In this document: positions 9,286-17,511 of the stretch, piece by piece | Position numbering within the stretch: position 1 is the first letter of the stretch | Layout of the letters: every line of letters starts with the position of its first letter | IMG/VR virus record: IMGVR_UViG_3300018080_000032 | Span: 1 to 50,973 of that record | Origin: a virus | Direction: 5' to 3' (one strand) | DNA: 50,973 nucleotides | Position numbers and translations under genes: made by a program | Notes under the pieces: generated by a model | Databases searched by the model: none | Told to the model about the DNA's origin: nothing | The model's input: the letters and a program-made list of their open reading frames with translations, nothing else

Positions 9286-9785
9286 GATCGTGTCTCCCTG
9301 AACCGGCAAGTCGTCATAACGAAGGCGTCGGAGGAGTAGCGGCTGTCTTTGACGAATACCGCGCCGTAGTCCTGGTCGAACTGGGCTCCGTCGCCGGTGT
9401 TCCAGTGGTAGCCCAGCGAATCGATCGAATCAGTCAGTAGCTCCATCAGCGCCAGGGTGTAGCGAGACATCTTCGATTCCAGCGTGGCGGTGTCTTGCTC
9501 GCGAACGAAGACGCCGACCCTGACTGTGTATGTCGCGTCGTGCACCTGGGCCGTCAAGGGACCGCGGATCCGCGATCGTTCGACCATCACGTAGGCTATC
9601 GGCCAAGTCTGGATGGCCTTGCGGTCGGGCTGGCCCAGACGCACCTCGGCGAAGGTATCGAGGGCAAGGCTGTCGCCATAGGCCGACTGAGCAGCTGCTT
9701 CGATGGCCGCGATCTTCGCATCGCAGTTGTCCTCGATGTAGCCCTTGACGTCCTGGGCGATCTTCTCTGCGCCGAGCCAAGCCAT
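9282..9785 (-). CDS. Tail terminator/completion protein candidate
   Basis: 167 residues between the gpG-like morphogenesis gene and the tail tube genes, overlapping both by 1-4 bases. The mix of an N-terminal helix and a beta-rich core with 'TYTVRVGVFVREQDTATLE' resembles small minor tail or terminator proteins that cap the tail at the head-tail joint. Assignment rests on gene order and size. Confidence 0.5.
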   Translation of the reverse strand: MAWLGAEKIAQDVKGYIEDNCDAKIAAIEAAAQSAYGDSLALDTFAEVRLGQPDRKAIQTWPIAYVMVERSRIRGPLTAQVHDATYTVRVGVFVREQDTATLESKMSRYTLALMELLTDSIDSLGYHWNTGDGAQFDQDYGAVFVKDSRYSSDAFVMTTCRFRETRS

Positions 9786-10243
9786 CAGCCGATGATCCTC
9801 TGGAGGTACTGCAGCGTCCGGGCCGCTAGATCGGACTCAATCTCCTCGGCATCCGGTATCAGCTGCCGGAGTGGGAGGCTACGGCTCGGCGCGCCGCGGT
9901 CATGGGCGGCGGCGTAGCCGATGTCAGTTCCCATTACCGCCGTGCCGGGGCCAAGCCGGAGAACCTGCCCGGGCGCTCCTGGATCCGAGAGCGCAGCTTC
10001 GAGATCGCCGTCATAGACCATGATCCTGCGACCCGGTCGCTCACGCTCTTTGCGAGCAGCGTAGGTCGGCGATAGCGGCTGCCAGCCCCCGACGAGGCCG
10101 CCCTGCGAGATGAACTGCGCGCGCATCATCGACAGGAAGTCCTTGTGGTACTCCCGGAAGACCGGGCGCCAGTCCTGCAGGGCGTCGATCCAACGGCCGA
10201 CCTCCGGGATAAGGCGGCGCACCTCACGGGCGTCAACGCGCAT
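9785..10243 (-). CDS. Phage virion morphogenesis protein (Mu gpG / P2 gpS-like)
   Basis: 152 residues. Contains the family pattern of an N-terminal helix, then 'GGWQPLSPTYAARKERE', a 'YDGDLEAAL' segment and 'GYAAAHDRGAPSRSLPLRQ', typical of the virion morphogenesis/tail completion family found in Mu-like head modules. It follows the head completion gene with a 1-base overlap. Likely acts at the head-tail joint. Confidence 0.72.
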   Translation of the reverse strand: MRVDAREVRRLIPEVGRWIDALQDWRPVFREYHKDFLSMMRAQFISQGGLVGGWQPLSPTYAARKERERPGRRIMVYDGDLEAALSDPGAPGQVLRLGPGTAVMGTDIGYAAAHDRGAPSRSLPLRQLIPDAEEIESDLAARTLQYLQRIIG

Positions 10244-10704
10244 CAGAATACCTTGTCCATGATCGTCCCGAGCTCCGAGCGGTCGCCTAGGTCCTCGACC
10301 TCGTCAGGGTTTCGAGTGAGCTCCGTCGACGGCAGCGGCTTGGCAAGCGAGTAGGTCGCGTCATGCGGCACCAGCCCACCCGACTTCAGTCCGGCGATGA
10401 TCGAGCGATACTCGTCGGCCCAGAACTTCCAAGCCGACTCGGCTCCCGGCGGCCGCTCCTCCGGGAACATGCTCTTGAGCACCTGCGCCGCCGTCCCGTA
10501 CTTCGAACAGCTGCGCAGAAGCCCCACAAACCGCTCCGGCTCGGTGACCGGAACGGTGAGGCCAAGCCCCGCCAGGACTCCGTCGATCGTGTCGTCGACT
10601 CCTTGGCGGATGGCTTGGACCTGCGTTGAAGAGGGTTTCGTGGAGGAGCTGATGTCCCACTGGGCCAGCAGCCCCTCCACGTCTCCCAGATCAGAGTACG
10701 CCAT
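10243..10704 (-). CDS. Head completion/connector protein (Mu gp36-like)
   Basis: 153 residues, first gene after the major capsid protein. The opening 'MAYSDLGDVEGLLAQWDI' and following helical region resemble the adaptor-type head-tail connectors (DUF1320 and similar) that attach beneath the portal. The C-terminus is acidic and probably flexible. Function from position and general pattern. Confidence 0.55.
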   Translation of the reverse strand: MAYSDLGDVEGLLAQWDISSSTKPSSTQVQAIRQGVDDTIDGVLAGLGLTVPVTEPERFVGLLRSCSKYGTAAQVLKSMFPEERPPGAESAWKFWADEYRSIIAGLKSGGLVPHDATYSLAKPLPSTELTRNPDEVEDLGDRSELGTIMDKVF

Positions 10705-10728
10705 GCGCCCGGCTACTCAGTCACGCTG

Positions 10729-11688
10729 CTACGTGGTGTAGATGCAGAGGCGCGGGTCGCCATAACCGACCGCGAAGCTGCCGCGCACGGCGTAGACGAA
10801 CTGCTCCTTCAGCACGGCGCTCTCGCTGTCGGCACTTTCGATGCCCTCCAGGTACGGCGCGAATTCCTGCTGGAACAGGAAGGGCGCGCGTCCCGGAGAC
10901 ACGTGGCAGAAGTACTCCCCGCCAGTGTCATCGATGTAGGACGTGGCGAGCACCATGTGGCCGGTCTTTGCCGTGAAGAAGATCGTGCCGTCCGGAGAGA
11001 TCGGCGGGACCGGAGCATCGTCCGACCCGCTTCCGATGTTCAGCGCCTCCCACCAAGCCGCCAGGCCCGTCGGGTGGATCACGATCAGGTTCGGCGCCTT
11101 GTTGATCGGCTTGCCCCGGGTGTCTCCGTACCCCATCATGGCGGTTGTTGCCGCGGCAAGGTTGGTGCGCTTGTTGGCCGCCGACGTGCCCGCCGTGGCG
11201 AGCGTGTTGTCGATCGTGCCACTGTCCAGAATGGTGCGGGCCGATCCGAAGAAGGCGGCGGCGTCGAACACCGGCGAATCGGTGGAAGCCGAGCCGCCGT
11301 TGTTCAGCAGGTCGAAGAGGTTCTCGCCGATGAAGCGCACCGCCTCCTCGGACAGCTGCCTCGTCTTCGGCGGGATCATCTGCATCTGGTCGCGCTCGAG
11401 CGCCAGCCGGTCGACGGCGAAGGCCGCCTTGTGCAGGTGGTTGACGAGTGTGAAGTCGGCACCGACCAGGTCGCCGAGCTCCAGCTCGCCCTTCCACCGC
11501 GTCATGAGCGGTACGTCCCACAGCCAGCCGTACTGGATGGACTCCTTGCCCTGCGAGTCCTGCGGCCGGTTGTCGAGCACCATCTTCAGCCACGGCGCCT
11601 GGTCGAGGCGGGCGGTGAAGTCGTCGTTGAAGATCTTTCGCGCCCCGGTCAGGGTGGCGGAAAGCAGATCGCTAGATAGTACTGGCAT
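10729..11688 (-). CDS. Major capsid protein (Mu gpT-like)
   Basis: 319 residues. Pattern of the Mu gpT family: N-terminal region with 'ARKIFNDDF', a central 'TRQLSEEAVRFIGENLFDLL' and a 'NLIVIHPTGLAAWWEAL' beta segment, consistent with an HK97-fold shell protein. Preceded by protease/scaffold and decoration genes. No cleavable N-terminal delta domain is apparent. A strong leader (TAA stop, GGGGAGATAGACG, ATG) matches high expression and is shared with the tail gene at 7933. Confidence 0.82.
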   Translation of the reverse strand: MPVLSSDLLSATLTGARKIFNDDFTARLDQAPWLKMVLDNRPQDSQGKESIQYGWLWDVPLMTRWKGELELGDLVGADFTLVNHLHKAAFAVDRLALERDQMQMIPPKTRQLSEEAVRFIGENLFDLLNNGGSASTDSPVFDAAAFFGSARTILDSGTIDNTLATAGTSAANKRTNLAAATTAMMGYGDTRGKPINKAPNLIVIHPTGLAAWWEALNIGSGSDDAPVPPISPDGTIFFTAKTGHMVLATSYIDDTGGEYFCHVSPGRAPFLFQQEFAPYLEGIESADSESAVLKEQFVYAVRGSFAVGYGDPRLCIYTT

Positions 11689-11701
11689 CGTCTATCTCCC
11701 C

Positions 11702-12679
11702 TTAGGCCATCGGCACGACGCGGTAGTAGACGGTGACCTTCAGGTCGCCGTCGCCAGTCGTGAACTCGTTGGCGCCGTTGTTGTCGAGGTCGATCGCGGT
11801 GTTGGCGACCGGCACGACACTGGCTCCGACGTCGGCCCACAAGCGCGCGTCGGCGCTGGCTTCGACTAGGGCGGTGCACTGCGCCTCGCTGCCGAGCTCG
11901 GAGATCTCGGTGCTCGCGCTGTAGCGGACCGCGAGATGGTCGGTACCGGCGGTCTGGACGAAGTCGGTGCCGCCGTGATCCATGAACAGCATCACGCCGA
12001 CGGGGATGATCGCCAGCCCCGCGCCGGGCGCGGCCACCAACTCGATGTTGGTCGCGGCGAGCGCCTTCAGCTGAGCAGCGGTCACCGTCACCTGCGCCCG
12101 CCCGATCACGGCCCCGAGGGCAGCGCTTGCATCGAGCAGGTTCAGCTCGCCGTAGGTCACCGTCGCGCCGTCGAGGATGTTCAGCTCGGCGTAGGTCGCG
12201 GTGCAGCCGTCGAGGATGTTGAGCTCCGCAACGGAGGCCGTCACGCCGCTCGTCGGGTACGCCACCGGCCCGGGCACGAAGACCCAGCATAGCGCAGCGC
12301 TGACGTACTCCGTCATGATCCCGACGAACACGTCGTTGGTTGCACCGGCGGCATCGTCGACGGTGTTGTCGTCGACCATGTACATAGGGGTGCCGAGCAT
12401 GGCCTGAGTGACGCTGGAGGCCGCGAACAGGAACTCGCAGCCGAAGCGCACCTTGACCGAAACAGCGCCGTCGGTCGCGCCGCCAGTGGCAGCTTCGATC
12501 GCGACGCCAACGGTCAGCCGGTTGGCGGCGTCGGTGCCATCGTAGGCGTAGCCGCTCGCGCTCGTGTTGACGGCTACGAGGGAACCCTCGTAGACCACCT
12601 CCGAAGCGGCAAGCGGTACCTCTACGATGTAGCCGACTCCACGAGACCGGCGCCCGTAGTCACCAGATAGTGCAGTCAT
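11702..12679 (-). CDS. Head decoration/fibre protein with ELNILDG repeats
   Basis: 325 residues. The N-terminal 130 residues resemble small phage head-decoration beta barrels ('VYEGSLVAVNTSASGYAYDGT'). Residues about 147-190 hold three copies of an 'ELNILDG'-type repeat separated by about 13 residues, a motif seen in phage fibre-like proteins. The C-terminal 130 residues form another beta domain. The location directly before the capsid gene supports a capsid-surface role. Confidence 0.65.
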   Translation of the reverse strand: MTALSGDYGRRSRGVGYIVEVPLAASEVVYEGSLVAVNTSASGYAYDGTDAANRLTVGVAIEAATGGATDGAVSVKVRFGCEFLFAASSVTQAMLGTPMYMVDDNTVDDAAGATNDVFVGIMTEYVSAALCWVFVPGPVAYPTSGVTASVAELNILDGCTATYAELNILDGATVTYGELNLLDASAALGAVIGRAQVTVTAAQLKALAATNIELVAAPGAGLAIIPVGVMLFMDHGGTDFVQTAGTDHLAVRYSASTEISELGSEAQCTALVEASADARLWADVGASVVPVANTAIDLDNNGANEFTTGDGDLKVTVYYRVVPMA

Positions 12680-12683
12680 CGTC

Positions 12684-13220
12684 TCACCTCATGTTGGTTC
12701 GGGCCGTCGACTCTGCGCAGCCCACCGCATCGGCCACCTCGGCCGGTTCGGCGTCGGGGTGTAGCTCGACATAGGCGCGCACTGCCTCGGCTTTTGTGTC
12801 GTAGTGATCGGGGTCGAAGTCCGGCTCGACCGGCTCGTCAGGAGGCTCGCTGAGGGGCTCTTCCTCGCCGATGAACACAGGCTCCGAGTCGTCCTCTTCG
12901 TCGTCGGAGGCGTCGTTCGGTGCCTCCTCGGCGGATTCCTCGGGTAGGCTTGCGACCACCGCTTCCCTGGGTTGCTCCGGGAAGGGCTCAACCGTCACAG
13001 GTGTCTGCTCCTCGGCCGGTTCGGCGTCGGGGTCTGGTTCATCACCAGCGGTCGCGCCACCGTCGGCAACGCTGATGCCGGCCTTGGCCAGGAACTCGTG
13101 AGCCACTGGGCCAAGCCATCTCGCCGTCGACTCGGGCCAGCCCGCCTGCAGGCACGCCTCGGTCGGCTCGACCCCCTCGGCCAGCAGCTCGGCCAACTTC
13201 AGGTGGCGTTCCGAAGGCAT
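12684..13220 (-). CDS. Acidic protein with HTH-like ends
   Basis: 178 residues. The N-terminal 50 residues ('HLKLAELLAEGVEPTEACL', then 'ESTARWLG') look like the helix-turn-helix of terminase small subunits. The C-terminal 40 ('AEPAEVADAVGCAESTA') look like a second such motif. Between them is a Glu/Asp/Pro-rich linker of about 90 residues. It lies between scaffold and decoration genes. It could be a DNA-binding internal head protein or an assembly factor; function unknown. Confidence 0.65.
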   Translation of the reverse strand: MPSERHLKLAELLAEGVEPTEACLQAGWPESTARWLGPVAHEFLAKAGISVADGGATAGDEPDPDAEPAEEQTPVTVEPFPEQPREAVVASLPEESAEEAPNDASDDEEDDSEPVFIGEEEPLSEPPDEPVEPDFDPDHYDTKAEAVRAYVELHPDAEPAEVADAVGCAESTARTNMR

Positions 13221-13222
13221 GG

Positions 13223-13771
13223 CTAGACCGCCTCGGTCCGAGCGGCGTCGGAGGCCTTCTGGGCACGGAAGTCGTCCTCGGAGATCCCCATAGACCGAGC
13301 TACCTTCTGCTCGGCCGCGGACAGCTCCGCCGGGGGCGTCTGCTCCTCGCTCGAGCCAACCTCGCCGAGGTTGACCCTGGCAAACCCGACCGCCATGTCG
13401 GCAAGCTTCTCTGGGCCGACCCTCTCAGCGAGCGCGATGAGCGCCGGCTTGGCGGCAGGCGCGATCACTCCGTCGCCGTTGTCGGCCATGACGGCATCGA
13501 CGGCAGCCAGGATCTTCTCCTTGGCACGCTCCGCCTCGAGCTCGGCAACGCGCTGAGCCAGCTGGACCGTCGCATCGCCCGGATCGTCTTCGACCGCATC
13601 CTCCGGCTCTTCGGCGTCGCCGCCCGAATCCGGCTCGTCGTTGGTGGTATCGCCGTCGGCGTCTCCACCGGTGTCCTGACTGGTCGTCAGCTCGTCGAGC
13701 TTGGCCAGCACGTCGTCTTCGGAAGCGTCCTCGTCGAGGCCCAGCTTCGCGTTCAGAACCTTCAGGTCCAT
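13223..13771 (-). CDS. Probable internal in-frame scaffold protein (gpZ-like)
   Basis: Within the protease gene an ATG at 13771 (beginning MDLKVLNAKLG) is preceded at 8 bases by a perfect AAGGAG (13780-13785). Translation from there gives 182 residues covering exactly the acidic coiled-coil scaffold part, mirroring how Mu gpZ and lambda Nu3 are made from inside the protease gene. This is direct sequence evidence for the start; the role is by analogy. Confidence 0.6.
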   Translation of the reverse strand: MDLKVLNAKLGLDEDASEDDVLAKLDELTTSQDTGGDADGDTTNDEPDSGGDAEEPEDAVEDDPGDATVQLAQRVAELEAERAKEKILAAVDAVMADNGDGVIAPAAKPALIALAERVGPEKLADMAVGFARVNLGEVGSSEEQTPPAELSAAEQKVARSMGISEDDFRAQKASDAARTEAV

Positions 13772-14725
13772 GTCTGAGTCTCCTTCACTCATTTTGAACG
13801 TGCCCTTGACCACGCGGGCCAAGTCCACTTGAAAGGCCTTCCACCGGCTGCGGAGCGTTCCCGCGCCCGTTCGATTACGGATCATTGTGTCGATGCGCTT
13901 CCAGGCCGCTTCGAGCTCCGAGAATGCCGCAGCGAGCTCCTCGTCGGCCTCGGCAAGCTCTACCGGGATGTACTGCACCGTGACCTCGGCGGGGTCGCCC
14001 AGGGTCACTTCGTGGTCGTCACCGACGGCAAACGGGAAGCGCCATAGCTTTCCGTCGAATTCGACGATCGCCTCATTCAGGTCCGGGTAGGTGTCTCGGA
14101 CCCACGGATGGCCGCGGGCGTCGTCGTCCTCCACTCCGAAGTGGACGCGCACGGCGGCTCGGATCCTATTCGACAGCTCCTCCGAGCCGATCTCGGCCTG
14201 GAAGAGAATCGCGTCCTCGAAGCCGGCGGCCCGCAACGAAACCGCCACGTCGGCCAGCCCGTGCACAGCAGGAATGTCGTCTCCCAGCACCGCCAGGCCA
14301 GTGAGGACCTTGGCGTACTCCTTGCCGGCCACGGTGTATCCCTCCGCAACTAGCGGAATGAGGGTGACCTCCGGACTGCGCAGACGATAGGCGCCGCCCT
14401 GGATCATCTCTGCCAGCCGCACGGGTACCTGCCGCAAATCGACGACCAGCCGATCGCCGACGCGCCTGAGGTTGTCGAGCCAGCCCAGCGCCGGAAAACC
14501 GTCGAGGTCGCCGTCGACGTCGTCACCGAATAGGAGCTTCGCGACGCGCTGCTTGGCGTCATGGCCGATCTTGAGCCGCGGCTTGAACTCGTCCTTGATG
14601 GCCTCGTATACGGCAACGGCCTCGTCCAAGTCCTCGCTACTGAATGCGACTCGACCATGGCTGACGCTGTTCCAAGATCCGACCCGCAGGACCTCGACAT
14701 TGGGAATGTCCACCGTCTTGAGCAT
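13223..14725 (-). CDS. Capsid maturation protease/scaffold (Mu gpI-like)
   Basis: 500 residues. Residues 1-190 match the Mu gpI-type protease region ('FKPRLKIGHDAKQRVAKL', 'LGWLDNLRRVGDRL', 'GAYRLRSPEVTLIPL'). Residues about 320-500 are acidic and coiled-coil, with the closing 'SAAEQKVARSMGISEDDF' typical of the scaffold part. A unique middle segment (about 190-310) is inserted between them. An internal start at 13771 probably yields free scaffold. The gene follows an intrinsic terminator and a structured leader. Confidence 0.8.
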   Translation of the reverse strand: MLKTVDIPNVEVLRVGSWNSVSHGRVAFSSEDLDEAVAVYEAIKDEFKPRLKIGHDAKQRVAKLLFGDDVDGDLDGFPALGWLDNLRRVGDRLVVDLRQVPVRLAEMIQGGAYRLRSPEVTLIPLVAEGYTVAGKEYAKVLTGLAVLGDDIPAVHGLADVAVSLRAAGFEDAILFQAEIGSEELSNRIRAAVRVHFGVEDDDARGHPWVRDTYPDLNEAIVEFDGKLWRFPFAVGDDHEVTLGDPAEVTVQYIPVELAEADEELAAAFSELEAAWKRIDTMIRNRTGAGTLRSRWKAFQVDLARVVKGTFKMSEGDSDMDLKVLNAKLGLDEDASEDDVLAKLDELTTSQDTGGDADGDTTNDEPDSGGDAEEPEDAVEDDPGDATVQLAQRVAELEAERAKEKILAAVDAVMADNGDGVIAPAAKPALIALAERVGPEKLADMAVGFARVNLGEVGSSEEQTPPAELSAAEQKVARSMGISEDDFRAQKASDAARTEAV

Positions 14726-14739
14726 GCTGTCCTCATGTG

Positions 14740-14763
14740 AAAAGCCCGCCTGTCACGGCGGGC
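14740..14763 (-). terminator. Intrinsic terminator before the protease gene
   Basis: On the minus strand GCCCGCC and GGCGGGC (7-bp perfect stem, 6-base loop) are followed directly by TTTT (14743-14740). It lies only 14 bases upstream of the protease ATG, so it would cut transcription from the portal side or from the motif at 14902-14931 unless overridden. Confidence 0.8.
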
Positions 14764-14899
14764 CTCTGTTGAGGGCGGCTGGATTCGGCTATCCAGCGGG
14801 CCTCGGCCGAGGGCGGCCGATCTGGCGGGCGCAGCGGAGCCGTGCAGCCCTTATTGCCTGGGCGAGACGTGGCGCTCCGCGAGGCCACTCTATTCAGCT
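14740..14899 (-). ncRNA. Candidate structured leader or small RNA
   Basis: About 160 bases without a gene, between a promoter-like motif (14902-14931) and an intrinsic terminator (14740-14763). Several self-pairing elements follow one another: GTGGC/GCCAC (14869-14888), GGGC/GCCC (14827-14850), a perfect 12-base palindrome CCTCGGCCGAGG (14801-14812) and CTGGAT/ATCCAG (14779-14796). The arrangement promoter-structure-terminator suggests a small RNA or an attenuated leader of the capsid operon. No family recognised. Confidence 0.4.
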
Positions 14900-14901
14900 G
14901 T

Positions 14902-14931
14902 CTATCAGTCTACCACACGGTCTTAGCCCGG
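14902..14931 (-). promoter_or_regulatory. Repeated 30-bp motif, copy 1 (candidate late promoter)
   Basis: Minus-strand pattern CCGGGCTAAG, six variable bases, TGGTAGACTGATAG. It matches the copy at 23469-23498 at 23 of 24 defined positions with identical spacing. TGG-TAGACT looks like an extended -10; the usual -35 is absent. It overlaps the end of the 43-residue gene after the portal and precedes the structured leader and capsid genes. Confidence 0.6.
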
Positions 14932-14933
14932 CT

Positions 14934-15065
14934 TCAACACGCTTCGCGCAGGGCCTTGGAATACGTGACGATCGCCTGACCCATCTGGATCAGCGCTCGC
15001 CCGACGAGCTCGAGCATCTGGGCCCGGGCCGTGCGCTCGACAATGCCCATCGACGGAACGCTCAC
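14934..15065 (-). CDS. Small protein after portal
   Basis: 43 residues, starting at GTG that overlaps the portal TGA (GTGA), the same coupling seen before the tape measure and elsewhere in this genome. It contains one amphipathic helix ('RAQMLELVGRALIQMGQAI'). No family recognised; translational coupling to the portal is the main support that it is real. Confidence 0.55.
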   Translation of the reverse strand: MSVPSMGIVERTARAQMLELVGRALIQMGQAIVTYSKALREAC

Positions 15066-17431
15066 TTCCTGACCGCGATGAGGATTCCCCTGCAACGCTC
15101 CCTCCCATCACAGCCCTCGTACGGTGCGTATCTGGCTAACTCCTCTGGTTGGTCAGCCGGGATGCGTCGCCCGTCAACCTTCCGACACGGTCCACACGTG
15201 CCGGAGTCCATTACTTCCGAGTTGAGGTAGAAGTCGATCACGTCCTCGTGTCGGACATGCGTCGCGCGACGGCCGGCGTTGAGAGCCTCCGACGTAGCAC
15301 CGTATGCCCGCTTCTGGATCTCGGAGTCGGACAGGGCGGACAGGAGCTCATTGAGTGCTGTCCCATCGAACGCACCTCGCTTGGCCTGGCTCTGCACCTC
15401 GCGGGTGAACGAGGGCCGCAAGCGCTCCGACAGTTCGAATGCAATCAGCGCGGCAGAGCCGGCAAGGAATGCGGCAACGGCGCCTGGACTCGCCCAGTCG
15501 ATTCCCTCCTCGGAGTCAAACTCAGCCTCTTCGGCGGTCGCCTCGGGGAGCTCTGGGGCCGGGGCCTCGCCTAGCTCGTTGGCTGCCTCCACGCGCCCGG
15601 CATCATAGAGCCGCCGTAGCTCTCCCTCGATCGCATCGGCGAGCTCGTCAACGTACCGGATCTCGAAGCCGACCAAGCGCTCTAGCTTGCCACTACGGAT
15701 GATGGCAGCGGCAAACCGGATTAGGTCATCGATCTGCCTAAGCTGCACGTCCTGAGCCACCTTGACGATCGCATTCACCGCGGTGTCGAGGCTTTCCTGC
15801 ATCGATTGGAAGTTGATGGTGACTCCGACCTCATCGATCATGCCAAGGCTCGGTAGTCGGGCGGGCTCGGCGTCCTCCGATGCCATTTGGATCGACCCGT
15901 TGCCGTTGCCGGAGTTCGGCGCGGCGGGTGCTATCTCTGGCATGGGCTTCGGCATCTTCTCGGGTAGCAGGGCGTCGATCACGCCTGGCGTTATGTTGAG
16001 GAACGCGGCAAGCGCGGATGCCCCCTGCTCGCGCGTGAGCTGGCCAGCCTGAACCTGACCGACGATGTCGAGAGCGAGGCTGATCTGATCGCCTCCGAAC
16101 GCCTGACTACCGGAAATGCCCGCCGCTTCCAGCAATGCCTCGGGATCCCCGGCGTCCGACTTCTCCGGCTTCGGCGCCGCATCCGGCAGCCCCAGCAGCT
16201 CGCGCCCGGCAGTCTCGATGTCCTGCGCCAGCGTGTCCATCCGGCCCGTTTGCAGCAGTGCCACAGCGGCGTCAACGTACTCCTTCACGTTTCGAGTGTC
16301 CAGCTTGCCGTGGCGCATCTTCGGGATCCTGGCGCGGTCGTCGATGCCCCAGTTCCAATAGGCGAGATTCGGGGTCAAGTAGCGATTGAACGTCCCATCG
16401 ATGTTCTCCGCAACCGACTTCAGCGCCATCAGAAACAGCGACGAGTGGTCGACGCCGACGGCCCACGCGCCGCTCGTGCCCTTGTCGCCGAGCTGGAGGA
16501 ACTGCGCGAGGCCAGTCTCGAGAATCTGACGGGCGTGGTGCTGCACCCAGGGAAGTGGGTCTAGCACACTGCCCTCCACCCCCTGGATCCGGTACGTGAC
16601 GCCCGGCACTTCCTTGAAGAACATACGGTCAGTCACTCTCACCGTCTGAGCAGCGCGCTCGGCTGCCTCGTCCTGGTCCCCGCTGGTACCCTCCACGGTG
16701 ACCACATCCACGCCGGATGCACGGCGCTGAACGGCGATCGCCGCCACGCGCTCGTAGCCGTCCTTGTACCACCAGTCCTTGTAGGCCTCCCGGAGGATGG
16801 ACCGGCCTCGAATGTCGGGGCCCTCACGAGCATTAACGAAGGCCAGAAGGCGCTCGATCGGAATGGTCACCTCGGGCGGGGATCCACCCTTGTACTGCTT
16901 GATGCCCTTCGGCCCACCGTGGTCGTCGGTGAGCCACTCCGTCACCGTTGCAGGAGGTCGCGGGGCCAGTTTCCTGAGTCGGATCTGGTCGCCCTGCTTC
17001 TCGAGGACCACCTCAAAGGGCATGACGCCGTACAGCAGGTGTTTCAGAATCGCTCGCCTCGTATCGGGCCAGCTGGTGGTCATGTCCTCGAGGTTGTCGT
17101 TGAGCGCCTCGGCAAGCTCGACGTCGCGCTCCTCGTCAGAGGCGGGCTCGAACTGCGCGGCGACGGAAAGTAGGGGGAACTGAATCGCCCTGAGCAGCGC
17201 GCCGACAGTTCCATCGTTGCGCATCTTGTCGTATACGCGGTAGCCGGCCTGGCCCGTCAGGTCGGGGTTATAGTCCTCCTTGCTGAGGAGTACGCCGCCG
17301 AACACCTGCAGACCGGCAGTGCCGATCTCGTCGAGCGGCGGGGCTGGAGGCTTCTTCGATTCGGCGAGTTGGATCGGCTCTGCCAGTCCCACCCGGCTGA
17401 GCATTTGAAGCGTCGTGTCCTTGAGCGTCAT
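15062..17431 (-). CDS. Portal protein fused to MuF head morphogenesis domain
   Basis: 789 residues. Residues about 1-400 match Mu gp29-type portals (DUF935): 'YNPDLTGQAGYRVYDKM', 'LLYGVMPFEVV', 'GRSILREAYKDWWYKDG'. The C-terminal 200 residues match the Mu gpF-like minor head domain, ending with the Cys-rich signature 'VMDSGTCGPCRKVDGR' and 'CDGRERCRG'. In most phages these are separate genes. The fused product would form the DNA gate and carry about twelve MuF domains inside the head. Downstream of terminase and fibre genes. Confidence 0.87.
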   Translation of the reverse strand: MTLKDTTLQMLSRVGLAEPIQLAESKKPPAPPLDEIGTAGLQVFGGVLLSKEDYNPDLTGQAGYRVYDKMRNDGTVGALLRAIQFPLLSVAAQFEPASDEERDVELAEALNDNLEDMTTSWPDTRRAILKHLLYGVMPFEVVLEKQGDQIRLRKLAPRPPATVTEWLTDDHGGPKGIKQYKGGSPPEVTIPIERLLAFVNAREGPDIRGRSILREAYKDWWYKDGYERVAAIAVQRRASGVDVVTVEGTSGDQDEAAERAAQTVRVTDRMFFKEVPGVTYRIQGVEGSVLDPLPWVQHHARQILETGLAQFLQLGDKGTSGAWAVGVDHSSLFLMALKSVAENIDGTFNRYLTPNLAYWNWGIDDRARIPKMRHGKLDTRNVKEYVDAAVALLQTGRMDTLAQDIETAGRELLGLPDAAPKPEKSDAGDPEALLEAAGISGSQAFGGDQISLALDIVGQVQAGQLTREQGASALAAFLNITPGVIDALLPEKMPKPMPEIAPAAPNSGNGNGSIQMASEDAEPARLPSLGMIDEVGVTINFQSMQESLDTAVNAIVKVAQDVQLRQIDDLIRFAAAIIRSGKLERLVGFEIRYVDELADAIEGELRRLYDAGRVEAANELGEAPAPELPEATAEEAEFDSEEGIDWASPGAVAAFLAGSAALIAFELSERLRPSFTREVQSQAKRGAFDGTALNELLSALSDSEIQKRAYGATSEALNAGRRATHVRHEDVIDFYLNSEVMDSGTCGPCRKVDGRRIPADQPEELARYAPYEGCDGRERCRGILIAVRK

Positions 17432-17493
17432 GCCAGATCCTTCTTGACGTCGAAGAGTGTTCTATCCGCTATGGCGGTCCAAGGCTGAGTCAT
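17428..17493 (-). CDS. Possible 21-residue microprotein before portal
   Basis: A short frame (MTQPWTAIADRTLFDVKKDLA in length 21) ends in TGA overlapping the portal ATG (ATGA), the coupling typical of this genome. An AGGAGG lies 14 bases upstream, which is far. Real only if conserved in relatives; otherwise this stretch is just the portal leader. Confidence 0.3.
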   Translation of the reverse strand: MTQPWTAIADRTLFDVKKDLA

Positions 17494-17511
17494 GGGTCGG
17501 AGGCTGTCCTC

